This document shows, in pieces, positions 48,000-57,650 of a stretch of DNA of 64,000 nt. Position 1 is the stretch's first letter, and each line of letters opens with the position of its first letter. Under the pieces are notes generated by a model that had not been told where the DNA came from, ran no database searches, and saw nothing but the letters and a program-made list of their open reading frames with translations. This DNA is from Iris pallida (taxonomy: Eukaryota; Streptophyta; Magnoliopsida; Asparagales; Iridaceae): the NCBI GenBank assembly GCA_029216955.1, contig JANAVB010031417.1:19066219-19130218 (forward strand), in the 5' to 3' direction. The position numbers and the translations under genes are program-made.

Positions 48000-49680
48000 A
48001 ACTGGAAATTGCTGAGAAACCCAATTTCGGGGTGGGCTTTTATGAAATGCCCATCCGCTGGATAAGTTTTATGAAATACCCAGAATTAAGTATTTTCACG
48101 TTAAATATTCCAAGATTCCCTTTTAGATGCCACCCGCTAGAAACTGCTATTTTTATAATACCGAAACTATCCCTCCGCGCGAATTGGTCATCTATATGTA
48201 TTTGAATTCAAAAAACTCAGATCTGGATTGCGATTTTCGTCTTCTTCTTCTTCACGGGAAATCTGAATTCCATTGCTCTCATATTCAGCAGAGATCGCAA
48301 AGATCGTTCGTAGTTCAGTGTGTTTTTATTCAGTCGAACTCAGATCATCGCTCGTCATCATCATCACCATCATCATCATCTTCATCGTGGAGACATTTGA
48401 ACTCAGATCTTCAATTGTGGAGAGAAGATCTTTCTTCTTCTTTTCCATAAGAATTATAATCGCTTTGAAAGAAGAACGAAACTCTTTATTCCTGAAAAAA
48501 CTAAATTACACGTTTTAACACTGGAAATGACCATTCTCCGTCTTAATTAGGACGGAGAATGGCATTCTCCGTCTTAATTAGGACGGAGAATGCCATTCTC
48601 CGTTTTATTTAAGACGGAGAATGCCATTCTCCGTCCTAATTAACACGGAGAATGACATTCTCCGTTTCCGTCTTAATTAGGACTGAGAATGTCATTCTCC
48701 GTCTTAATTAGGACGGAGAATGGCATTCTCCGTTTTATTTAAGACGGAGAATGACATTCTCCGTCCTAATTAACACGAAGAATGGCATTCTCTGTGTTTC
48801 TAACACGGAGAATGGTCATTCTCCTGCGTTTTAACACTAGAATGACTATTCTCCGTGATAAATTACACGGAGAATGGCATTCTCCGTCCTAATTAAGACG
48901 GAGAATGGTCATTCTCCGTTTAATTTAGCACGGAGAATGGCCATTCTCCGTCTTAATTAGGACGGAGAATGCCATTCTCCGTTTTATTTAACACGGAGAA
49001 TGACATTCTCCGTTTCATTTAACACGGAGAATGGCATTCTCCGTGTTTCTAACACGGAGAATGGTCATTCTCCTGCGTTTTAACACTGGAATGACCATTT
49101 TCCGTGTAAATTAAGACGGAGAATGTCATTCTCCGTCCTAATTAAGACGGAGAATGATCATTCTCCGTGTAAATTAAGACGGAGAATGCCATTCTCCTGC
49201 ATTTTATGGTTAGCTGAAACTTTGGAGGGCCATAACTTTTGACTGGGAGGTCGAAACGAGGTCCCGTTTGTCGCAAAATGAGCGTATCGTCGAGGAGACT
49301 GAAAGTAACAGCTTCATCGTTAGACGGCCTTCCGAAATTTTAGATTCGCAAAAAAATGATGTTTGGACCTCCGTTTTAGCACTTTTGTCGTTCGTCCCGG
49401 TCTTTCCGAAATTTTTCGACGAGTTTTTGAAGATTTTTGAGGAGAAAACCTAGATTCGAAAGTGAGCAGCGTATGGAAGAAGATGGAGTATTGAAACGTT
49501 TTTTTAAGAGCAGTTTTGTGGGTGTTTCCAATAAATTAAAAGGAAGGACAAAAGGGTCATTTGGAATCCGCTTTGGATAAGTTTCTCTAATTCTGGGCAC
49601 GCGATGAAAGTTTTTTTAGCGGTGGATTTTACATAAAACTTTTTTAGTTTTTGGACATTTCATAAATCTTCCCTATTTGA
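48000..49680. mobile_element. Possible non-autonomous element around a palindromic satellite
   Basis: Both ends contain ttatgaaatg.cca-like sequence in inverted orientation (48038-48055; rc of 49650-49665), along with cccagaattaa/ttaattctggg-like blocks. The body has a leader-like left part and a right part with gccataacttttgactggga, a motif I have seen in plant repeats. Boundaries and TSD are not resolved. Confidence 0.35.
48511..49205. repeat. Palindromic satellite, cattctccgtc/gacggagaatg
   Basis: About 20 alternating inverted units: gacggagaatg, one or two bases, cattctccgtc, then a short ttaatta-like or tttattt spacer. Each dyad is a near-perfect hairpin and the array as a whole is largely self-complementary. 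Spacers vary (cttaattagg, ttttatttaa, gtgtttctaac). No cas genes or unique spacers exist, so it is not a CRISPR. Confidence 0.9.
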
Positions 49681-49723
49681 AACTTTACATTTAGGATGCG
49701 TTTAATTACAAGGTGCTCGTGAT

Positions 49724-50064
49724 CCTTGTTAGCAATTCGACAAACAGAAAAAATTCGAGACGACAAAGGTACGAGTATAAATCGGCTCATTGCAAATAAA
49801 ATACGTTCAAAAAATAAAAATATTGAGGTTAGAAACTTCATATTTTTAAATATGTTATCAAAATTTGTTAATTAGAGAGGTTTCCAGTACGTTTTTTTTG
49901 CCAAATTTTTCAATAATTTATAAATAACACGTTTAAAACTTCGCATGCTTAAAATTTATGTATTGATTTAGATCTGTCAAAAGTACGCAAGTATTATACG
50001 TATATGAAAGATACGAAAAAATTTGCGTATAATACGAATTTTATTCGGGTGATTGCTAACAAGG
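49724..50064. mobile_element. hAT-type MITE, family M2, copy 1
   Basis: ccttgttagcaattcg is mirrored by gggtgattgctaacaagg. The 8-bp TSD is ctcgtgat on the left and ctcatgat on the right (7/8). The inner arms gtacgagtataaat/gtataatacga are partly inverted. It is 341 bp and non-coding. Confidence 0.85.
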
Positions 50065-50091
50065 CTCATGATAGAAAGGTTCTCTCGGGAG

Positions 50092-50401
50092 CAGGGCCGG
50101 CCCTGAGTTAATGGGGGCCCTAGACAAAATTTTAAAATGGAGCCCATATATAATATAAAAAAATTGAACTAAAAAATAATACACCCAAGGTTAGAACCTA
50201 GGAACCTCTTATGTACAAGTATAACAAACTACCACTACACCACAAATGTTTTGGGATAAAAGAGGATCATATTATATATTAGTTCTATTTTAAATATAAG
50301 ATTACTAATATATATATACATTTAAATTAATTTTTTTGGACCCCCAAATTTTATGGGGTCCTGGGCGGTCGCCCTGGCCGCCTTGGGCCAGGCCGGCCCT
50401 G
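50092..50401. mobile_element. hAT-type MITE with 8-bp TSD and internal tRNA-like module
   Basis: The termini cagggccggccctgag and ggccaggccggccctg are flanked by the exact TSD ctcgggag (50084-50091, 50402-50409). The minus strand carries a box A-like tggtgtagtggtag and a box B-like aggttctaacc between about 50250 and 50185. Confidence 0.9.
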
Positions 50402-50576
50402 CTCGGGAGAGGACTGCATGCTTGCTTATGGCTCTGATACCATGACAAAATAGAGACTACATTGTGAAATAAACATAGATATATTATTATGCTGTAAGGT
50501 CAGCTACATTTGAAAGAATTACAAATTTACAATAGAGAAAATATGTTACATTGTGTAAAATTATCTTAGATAGAAG

Positions 50577-50818
50577 ATCCATAGTTAAGAAACTAAAGTC
50601 GATCTAGACTAACTAAACTTATCTTTTGAATTACATTGAATGTGGTCTACTTTGCTCATATAAAATGATTAAATTAAATTATATTTGGTATAATCTCAAT
50701 CTGATGTTGATAGTTCTAACCAAACAGCCTCTTATAATTTATTATGGTTAGCAACGAAGCTTTCCGAAATGGAAAATGTTAAGTTTACTACCAAATGTCT
50801 ACAACCTTCTTACAATCA
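50577..50818. repeat. Segmental duplication, copy 1 (SINE-free)
   Basis: 242 bp from atccatagttaagaaac to cttcttacaatca. It matches 51662-52022 along its whole length, once the 105-bp SINE and its 14-bp TSD are taken out of copy 2. Confidence 0.9.
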
Positions 50819-50828
50819 TGGATGAAGC

Positions 50829-51345
50829 TAGGGATGGGCACGGGTCGGGCCGGGCCCAAATTTGTTGGATCCGGATCGGACCCGTTACTTGGCGGGACGG
50901 GGCCAAAAAATATTGGACCCGGACCGGATCCGACCCGTTTGAAACGGGTCCGAAACGGGTCGACCCGCGGGTCCAAACGAGTCCAAAAAAAAAGTTTAAA
51001 AAATTCTATAATAGTAAACATTTATTGTCTATAAAAACAAAACAAGTCTAATATCTTTCCAAACTTCTAGAATTTTTTTAGTAAACAATAAGATATTCTA
51101 TTATGTATAAACTATAATAACAAAAAATGCTAAAAATTGATATAAAAAATATATACTCCTAGAAACGGGTCGGGCCGGGGTCCCGTTTATTTTGAAAATA
51201 GGACCCGTCCCGACCCGTTAATGTCACACGACCCGTCCCGGTCCGTCCCGTTTAAATTTCAAAATTTAGGAACCGACTTGTTTAGACATTTTACGATTTG
51301 GACCGGGTCGGAACCGCGGGTCCTAGAACCGTATGTCCACCCCTA
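50829..51345. mobile_element. hAT-type MITE with exact 8-bp TSD gatgaagc
   Basis: The termini are tagggatgggca and tgtccaccccta; the TSD gatgaagc is at 50821-50828 and 51346-51353. Inverted arms rich in cgggtccgaaacgggtcg-type repeats surround an AT-rich centre. It is 517 bp and non-coding. Confidence 0.9.
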
Positions 51346-51592
51346 GATGAAGCCAGGACTCGAGTTGGACAGGGGCCGAACATGAAAGTTATTGAACCAT
51401 GTTTAAAAATATTTCAGTAACTACGTAAGTTTTTATAGTAAAAAAAAATGTTTCGTCCCTGCTCAATAGTATGTATTATATGAAAGTAAAAGCTGAGTAC
51501 ATGGTATTTAAATATTGATACTAGCAACTCTTCAATTATCTGTTGGTAGAAAAAATACACGTTAAATGTACAAAATTAAAAGAATTTAGAGC

Positions 51593-51650
51593 ATCTCCAA
51601 CCATATTGTCTTGTTTGTGATTCATATGTGGCATGAGGACGTATCTAATT
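51593..51650. mobile_element. Truncated Tourist-like MITE
   Basis: gagcatctccaaccatattg, tcttgttt and tatgtggcatgaggac match the left end of 45338-45766, then the match stops. Confidence 0.7.
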
Positions 51651-51661
51651 TCCAACAGGAT

Positions 51662-52022
51662 ATCCATAGTTAAGAAACTAAAATCGATCTAAACTAACTA
51701 GTCCGAGCTCTCTGGCCTAGTGGTATTAGAGCGGACACCCGGAGGGGCCGGCAAGGTTCGAGCCTCCCAATTGTGTGTGTGCGTGTGATTTCAAAAAAAA
51801 AAAAAATCTAAACTAACTAAACTTATCTTTTGAATTACATTGAATGTTGTCTACTTTGCTCATATAAAATGATTAAATTAAATTATATTTGGTATAATCT
51901 CAATCTGATGTTGATAGTTCTAACCAAATAGCCTCTTATAGTTTATTATGGTTAGCAATGAAGCTTTCCGAAATGGGAAATGTTAAGTTTACTACCAAAT
52001 GTCTACAACCTTCTTACAATCA
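51662..52022. repeat. Segmental duplication, copy 2 (SINE-containing)
   Basis: 361 bp, equal to copy 1 (242 bp) plus 119 bp of SINE and duplicated target. The remaining sequence differs at only a few bases. Confidence 0.9.
51701..51805 (+). mobile_element. tRNA-derived SINE with 14-bp TSD
   Basis: The head has box A-like tggcctagtggtattag and box B-like ggttcgagcctc, followed by a (tg)n stretch and a poly(A) tail. The 14-bp TSD atctaaactaacta is exact (51687-51700 and 51806-51819). The empty site exists in copy 1 of the duplication (about 50600-50615). At 105 bp it is a short SINE with almost no body. Confidence 0.9.
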
Positions 52023-53364
52023 CTCTCTCCTCCTGCTAATATGGGTCCCACCGGATCCCACTCTCTCCTTCCTCTCCTCCAATTAATAAATGTCACGTAG
52101 GCGACTACAAAGCTTACAATCATTGATTGTAAGCATAGCATTACTCTTCCGAAATAACACTGATTTTGAAATGGAAAGCCACAACACCAATTGGGCTTTC
52201 GCTTTAAAAAGGGAAAAGGATGGACAGCCTAGGAGAAGATGGATTAGTGGGGGAAAATTGGCCATGCAGTGGGTGGACACACCACCGAGGCTTTTGCTTT
52301 CATTTGCACTTTCGGAAGTCTGACTAAAGCTGTTTTGAACAATGAAGAGAGAGAAAGACGAATGGCAACTCCGTTCTCACTCTCGTGACCTCGTCTGGTC
52401 TTGTTTGAAATTTTCGTTGCAGCAAAAGCAGTTTCTCAATTACCGTCTGGTTAGCGGAAAGGAAAAGGAAAGGAGATTAATTCTTTGATTATTATTATTT
52501 TTCAAAAATTACAATCTTTATCCTTCTTTTTTTTTTTTCGGTGTTTGAAAATGTAAAAAAAATTGAAAGGGATTAATGGAATCTTTTTTTTTTTTTCCCC
52601 TTGTATCCTTTGATTAGCGGAAAGAAATAAAAAATTGCTTTAAAAAATTACAATTCATATTGATTTTCATTTAAGATGTTTGAAAATGCCAAATAATTTG
52701 AAAATGAAAGTAAATACTCCAAGATGGAAAGTAACCCATTACTTGGATGGATGAAATTATTTTTCTTCCACTTGGAATCACTTGTATTTTCTCAACTCTT
52801 TTGGCACCAAAATATCCGAAAGTAATGACTTTCATTTTCTAAATTCATGATTCCGTGAACCAAACCATGCCGAACTTTTTTTACTTTCCTTTTCTCCTCA
52901 ATTCATTTGACACTTAAATATAGAAAGCAATAACTTTTCTTTTTCAACTCCATAATTCCGCGAAAGGAAAGGAAACTGATTCTTTTTTTCTTCTTTTCCT
53001 TTGAAAATTTATAATTCCAATCATTTTTTTTGTGGCTTTTAAAATGTCATGAAAATTGGAAGAGAATGTAAATCTTGGATTTGTGAGAGGACTATTTTCC
53101 TTCATATTTTTATTCCCCAATTGAGAATCATTTTTTTTTTTTTCTACTCACATCCAAGTAAATGAATGACTTCTCTTTTTTTTTATCGAAGTCCTGATTC
53201 CGAGGCCATAGAAGCTGTAAAAAATTGGATTCATTTTTGAATTTCCATAAGTTGCTGCTAGCCAGCAAATCTTTGAGACCGTATTCTTGATAAAATAAGC
53301 AGCAGCAGTCTAAGTAAGCCCCTAGTAAAAGTTGTTTATTACGAATGTATTTCAGTATTTGAAC
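52023..53364. other. AT-rich stretch with decayed MITE pieces
   Basis: Several segments recall the intron-8 MITE of SCAI (gcggaaaggaaagg, attccgtgaaccaaacc, ataattccgcgaaagg), in broken order. Around 52085-52140 lies a short inverted cttacaatca/tgattgtaag repeat. No coding frame is supported. Confidence 0.5.
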
Positions 53365-53974
53365 CCTTGTTAGCAATCACCCTAATAAAACGCGTATTAT
53401 ATGCAATTTTTTCCGTATCTTACATAAACATATAATACTTACGTATTTTTAAAAATTTTGGATTTGTACGCAAATTTTAAGCCTGTGGCGTTTTAAACGC
53501 GTATCGTACGAATTTTAAAAAAATTTGGCCAAAAAAAATGTGACCAAAAAACCCAACAGTCTGAACTTTCTTGACTCTTGCTACTATTAGATATTAAGAC
53601 TGGCACAATTCTTAAAAATTATCAAAAGAAAAGAAGAAAAAGTGTCACAGTAACCAAAAAAAGAAATCCAAGAGTCTTTGCACATGTTGCTTGCAACAAT
53701 CAAAGAAAAAACTTTCGGTTTTCCATTATCCAACCTCTTTTTATTCTCACACCGAACCCTTGTTTATGAAGGAGTAGAGGTGGGTGGACCCTATATATAT
53801 GCCGAATTTTTAGTGTCGAATTGGTTCATATGAAACGTACTAAACACGAATTAAATCTGATCCGAATGTTTTTCGTTAGACGAATTTTTGACCGAATTTT
53901 ACTTACATTGTGCCGATTTATACTCGTACTTTTGCCGTTCCAAATTTTTTCCGTTTGCCGAATTGCTAACAAGG
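53365..53974. mobile_element. hAT-type MITE, family M2, copy 2
   Basis: ccttgttagcaatcaccc is mirrored by ccgaattgctaacaagg, with the exact 8-bp TSD atttgaac (53357-53364 and 53975-53982). It is 610 bp, longer than copy 1 because of an unrelated centre, and non-coding. Confidence 0.9.
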
Positions 53975-54167
53975 ATTTGAACTGCTTTCGAATGAAGTCT
54001 AAGCATGCGTTTGGTACAGCTTAGGTCTAGTTTGGAATTGTTTTCATTTTTTTTAAAGCCAAATTTTATAGGCACTTTATATTTTACTTCATGACAGTTC
54101 TTACTTCAGAACAGTCCATTTTTATTCAAGATAATCCCAATTTTACTTTAGGTTGTCCAAAGTAGCA

Positions 54168-54294
54168 GGGACGGATCCAGAAACTATAGCTGCGGTGGGC
54201 TACCAAAAATTTGGGTGTGCTGGAAGTAGATTAGTCCATATAAAAAAAATCATGGAAAAAAAATGTAAATTTTTTTTTGAAAAATTTTGAGTGG
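54168..54294. mobile_element. Left fragment of a gggacggatccaga-type repeat
   Basis: gggacggatccagaaac followed by ggtgggctac and gggtgtgctgg has the look of the 5' end of a common plant hAT-like MITE. No mirrored end is present; the sequence is interrupted by the Mutator-like element. Confidence 0.4.
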
Positions 54295-54440
54295 CACCCC
54301 ACTTGATTGGTCTATTTATGCAGTGCACCCCACATTGTTTGCATATTGTATAAGTTATCCTACTTTGGACGAAAAACGTCCAAAACTAACAGGAGTAGAG
54401 ATGAACCCAATTTAAGTGACTTAAATACCCCTGACCGTTG
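54295..54440. repeat. Left terminal inverted repeat
   Basis: It contains ggacgaaaaacgtcc, a small palindrome, and ends ctgaccgttg. The adjacent gene begins 134 bp inside it. Confidence 0.9.
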
Positions 54441-54573
54441 CATATTTTTTGAGTGAAGGAAAAATAGATTGTTCTATCCCTAAACTACCCCTCCCTTCTT
54501 CTCTATACATCACACACGCAAGTTCCTATCCCTAATTCCGAAATCCTCACAGCACAACTTCGACCGAACTCCC

Positions 54574-55228
54574 ATGGCCGCCTATTCAGCAGAGATTAGG
54601 GTAAGTCTTTCCAGTCTCTCTTCCACTCTCTTTCTTTCTCTCGTACATTGTTAGATTGTTTGGAGATTTTCTCATGTAATTTTTGTAATGGTTTGTTTAG
54701 AAAAAATGTCAAATATGTTCGAAGAACACCCATATTGCAGATGAATGTTACTATTTGAGCTCAGCTTGCAAGATTGCAAACTGTAAGGGGATTTGGTACC
54801 TCTTGAAGTCAAATATGAAGGCAAATCCCGGAAGAAAATTTCTGAAGTGCCCACTCTGCTTGGATTTTCAATGGCTGAATGTTGCAATTTACGAAGGCGA
54901 GCACGAAAGTTCATCATCAAAAATTCGTAGTGAAGGGTGTTTCACGTGTGGTGACTTAGGTCATTGGAAGCAACAATGCACTTGGGCGAAAGCCACTTGC
55001 CCTAAACCTAATTGTGGAGGAAAGAGAGATGTCATGGTGTCAAAAAGGAGCCACAGCTATGGAAGACGATTCTTACAATGTCGGAAATGCAACAACGCAT
55101 TCCAATGGTCGAATGAGGCTTCTGAACACGATGACAATCGATCTGAGTCGGAAATTCCTGTTCAAATTGTAGTGAACACAACTTTAGAAAAGTTGTGTAA
55201 GACATTCGGGAAAGACTTGGCTATGTAA
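54574..55228 (+). CDS. Element-borne protein with two CCHC knuckles and two GRF-like fingers
   Basis: Two exons: 54574-54600 (donor gtaagt) and 54701-55228 (acceptor tttgtttag), both phase 0, 184 residues. The exon-1 ATG lies 134 bp inside the left TIR; without exon 1 no ATG precedes the first finger. Order: CCHC knuckle C12-C15-H20-C25; GRF-like finger from C32 (C37, NPGRKFLKCPLC at 51-62, W67); second knuckle C89-C92-H97-C102; second GRF-like finger from C109 (C114, GRRFLQCRKC at 130-139, W145). This is a tandem duplication of a knuckle-plus-finger module. GRF fingers in other proteins bind single-stranded DNA and CCHC knuckles bind nucleic acid, so nucleic-acid binding is a fair inference. 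Its job in the element is unknown. The frame is intact. Confidence 0.8.
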
Positions 55229-56148
55229 ACCTCAAATTATCTGAAATGAATGCATTCACATGCAAGAAAGTTTCTTGATTAGTTTATTGACTTGGCTATG
55301 TAAGAAAGGCTTGGCTTTGCTTGACTATGTAAGAAAGTTTCCTGAAATGAATTCCAGATTTGATGTATTCCAGATTTAACATTGTATTATGATGTATTCC
55401 AGATTTAACAAAATCAGAGAATGATGTATTCCAGATTTGTATTCTAATGTATTCCAGATTTGTCTATCATTCTTGTAACAGGTAATGTAACAAATTTGCC
55501 TATACATTGTATTCCAGATTTGCCTTACATAGGATTCAACATACAAAAACAGGGAATGTAACATACAAAAACAAAGAAGAAACAAGTAGAGAGAACCCCA
55601 TGTTGCTTCACATTACAGGTAATGTAACAAAAACATACAAAAACAGAGAAAAAACAAGTAGAGAGAACCCCATGTTGCTTCACATTACAGGTAATGTAAC
55701 AAAACAGAGAAATGTAACAAAAACAGATTATGATTAGATAGGATTCTTCACATTACAAGTAGAGAGAACCCAATGTTGCTTCACATTCAATCCATATATA
55801 CAAAATAGAGAACAAACATTCTTAAACAAGTATAGAGAACCCTATGTTCCTAAACCAAGTTGTCATTTTTAGTACAAAAAGTAGGGACATTCAAAATTAG
55901 ATCTCCTCCTAAGAGAGAACCCCAATATTTCTATATACAAAATGAGAGACTTTTGGACATTCAAACATTAAACTTCAAACTTCAGGATCTCCTGATGTAC
56001 CCATAGCAGCCTTCCTTGGCCTTGGCCCCCTTGAAACCTTTGGCCTCTTATAGACAGTGTTCCTTATCCTTGGTTGTCTAGGTGACCTTGGTGGCCTAGG
56101 TGCCCTTGGCTTTTCGTGTTTCCTCCAACTGGTCCTCCTTGGCACCCT
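55229..56148. other. Non-coding spacer between the two convergent genes
   Basis: It contains short direct repeats of gatgtattccagattt (about 55360-55530) and of the block gagagaaccccatgttgcttcacattacag (two copies about 55 bp apart, and a third partial one). It is probably the shared 3' region of both transcripts. The frame near 55990-56150 (Gly/Arg/Pro-like) is too weak to call. Confidence 0.6.
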
Positions 56149-56913
56149 CTAGCATTTTTGTGTTTCCTCTAATTGGGAGCTTCTTCTTCTCAGCATACTG
56201 CCTCTGAAATTCTGTCTCTTCCCCCACTCTTCTTGATTGTTCTCTGGAAGGACAACATACTCCCCCCAATAGTCATCTGTATCCTCTGTTGCATAGCCAT
56301 CTTCTTCATTCTCTGGTACATAAGATTCATCACAATTTGTAGCATCATCTTCAACTATTGGTTCATCTCCATACAACTGTGTCTCAACTTGTGTATCACA
56401 CTGGGTCTTAGGATGTGAACCAAGTTCCTCATCTCCATACGACTGTGTCTCAGCTTGTGTATCAAATTGGATCTTAGGATGTAACCCAAGTTCCTCATCT
56501 CCATACGACTGTGTCTCAGCTTGTGTATCAAACTGGATCTTAGGATATGACCCAAGTTCCTCATCTCCACAAAACTGTGACCCAAAATGGGCCTTAGGTT
56601 TGTGTGCTACTCTCTTCACATTCTTCTTAGATGGTGTGCCTTGCTTACTAGGAAGATTTTTCTCTTCTAAATATAAGTGTAGCACTCCTTCTTGGTCAGG
56701 CAGTTGCTTATTGAACATGTCCAACAAACCAGCATCAGATAACAGCTCAACTGTTTCCCCATATTTCATCTGATCAACCCAATAGTACCTATATCTGGCC
56801 TCCACATAGTTACTCTGGACTACATAAGGAATATCCAGCAGGGAGATCAAGTCTGGGTCCACTTCATGTACAACTGAAGTACCATGTATATGGAACCTAA
56901 CCATGTACTTCAT
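56149..56913 (-). CDS. PB1-like, MudrA N-terminus-like protein, truncated
   Basis: An intact frame of 254 codons from ATG at 56913. Residues 4-100 start MVRFHIHGTS and hold WVDQMKYGETVELL and LLDMFNK, as in the PB1-like domain at the N-terminus of many plant MULE transposases. Next comes a basic linker (KKNVKRVAHKPKAH), then three 22-residue repeats (GDEELG..PK.Q.DTQ.ETQ, residues 114-179), then an Asp/Glu-rich tail with WGEYVVLPEN. The zinc-binding, DDE and SWIM parts of MudrA are absent and the frame stops at ETQKC. Upstream an ATGGCGAGCC at 57188 may be a short first exon, but no phase-consistent junction was found. The gene is convergent with the GRF gene. Role unknown; it may act as a dominant regulator or be a relic. 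Confidence 0.65.
   Translation of the reverse strand: MKYMVRFHIHGTSVVHEVDPDLISLLDIPYVVQSNYVEARYRYYWVDQMKYGETVELLSDAGLLDMFNKQLPDQEGVLHLYLEEKNLPSKQGTPSKKNVKRVAHKPKAHFGSQFCGDEELGSYPKIQFDTQAETQSYGDEELGLHPKIQFDTQAETQSYGDEELGSHPKTQCDTQVETQLYGDEPIVEDDATNCDESYVPENEEDGYATEDTDDYWGEYVVLPENNQEEWGKRQNFRGSMLRRRSSQLEETQKC
56362..56574 (-). repeat. 66-bp coding tandem repeat
   Basis: Three 66-bp units plus a partial fourth in the PB1-like gene, all in frame. Each encodes 22 residues. Confidence 0.9.
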
Positions 56914-57502
56914 GTAACAAATGGTAGTCAATTTGAATCCTAACAATTCCTAACAGAAGAACAAATTAATCCTTTCAACATGTACCATATACCATGCACA
57001 AATAATTTTCAGTTAACTTTCAACATACAGACAACATATGATTCCCCAAACCCTAAATCCTAATTCAGCTCACAAACAACATATGATTTCCAGTTAATTT
57101 CAAACAATGTTACCCTAAAATTCGGACAAAAATAACATACAATATCTAAACCCTAAAATTGAAATGAATACCCTGTTTGGCTCGCCATGGAAGCTCCTTC
57201 TCCCTTCGATTTGGAGATTTCTGAGCAAAATTAAACGAAATCAAAATAAACTTTCATACTAACCAAAAATAATTGATCAAAAAAATGTTTCGTGGACTGT
57301 TACCTACATGTTTCCACGAGAAACTTCACGAATCAGGCTAAACGAGAGGGAGAGGGGGAACTACACGAGATGAGAAAGAGAAATCTTGATCGAGAGGGGA
57401 AGTAGAACCAAAATAACAGAGGAATGGGAAAGAGAGTGTTTTGGCTCTTTTTCACATGAGAGGAGTATTTTCGTAAGAAATTCTCCTCTCATAAGGGAAC
57501 AA

Positions 57503-57648
57503 CAACGGTCAGGGGTATTTAAGTCACTTAAATTGGGTTCATCTCTACTCCTGTTAGTTTTGGACGTTTTACGTCCAAAGTAGGATAACTTATAAAATAT
57601 GTAAATAATGTGGGGTGCACCACATAAATAGACCAATCAAGTGGGGTG
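57503..57648. repeat. Right terminal inverted repeat
   Basis: The mirror of 54295-54440. It has a perfect ggacgttttacgtcc palindrome where the left TIR has one mismatch. The PB1-like gene begins several hundred bases inside it. Confidence 0.9.
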
Positions 57649-57650
57649 TC

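Larger units (their letters stand above)
54295..57648. mobile_element. Mutator-like element with 146-bp TIRs and two convergent genes
   Basis: The left TIR 54295-54440 and right TIR 57503-57648 are both 146 bp and differ at about six positions (about 96% identity), so the insertion is not old. The outer end reads caccccacttgattggtc. The flanks tttgagtgg and tctttagtg are compatible with a degraded 8-9-bp TSD but not proof of one. Inside, a GRF-finger gene runs inward from the left TIR and a PB1-like gene runs inward from the right TIR, an arrangement reminiscent of mudrB/mudrA in MuDR. No DDE transposase or SWIM domain is present, so it is non-autonomous. Confidence 0.8.

Noticed and set aside
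48511..49205. CRISPR array
   Set aside because: Units are inverted palindromes with similar AT spacers, in plant DNA and without cas genes.
57180..57188. First exon of the PB1-like gene starting at the ATG at 57188
   Set aside because: The only nearby GT donor leaves phase 2, and no acceptor before 56913 restores the frame, so the exon is not included in the model.
54295..57648. CACTA transposon, because the end reads CAC
   Set aside because: 146-bp TIRs, lack of a CACTA terminus and subterminal repeats, and a MudrA-like domain inside favour a Mutator-like element.
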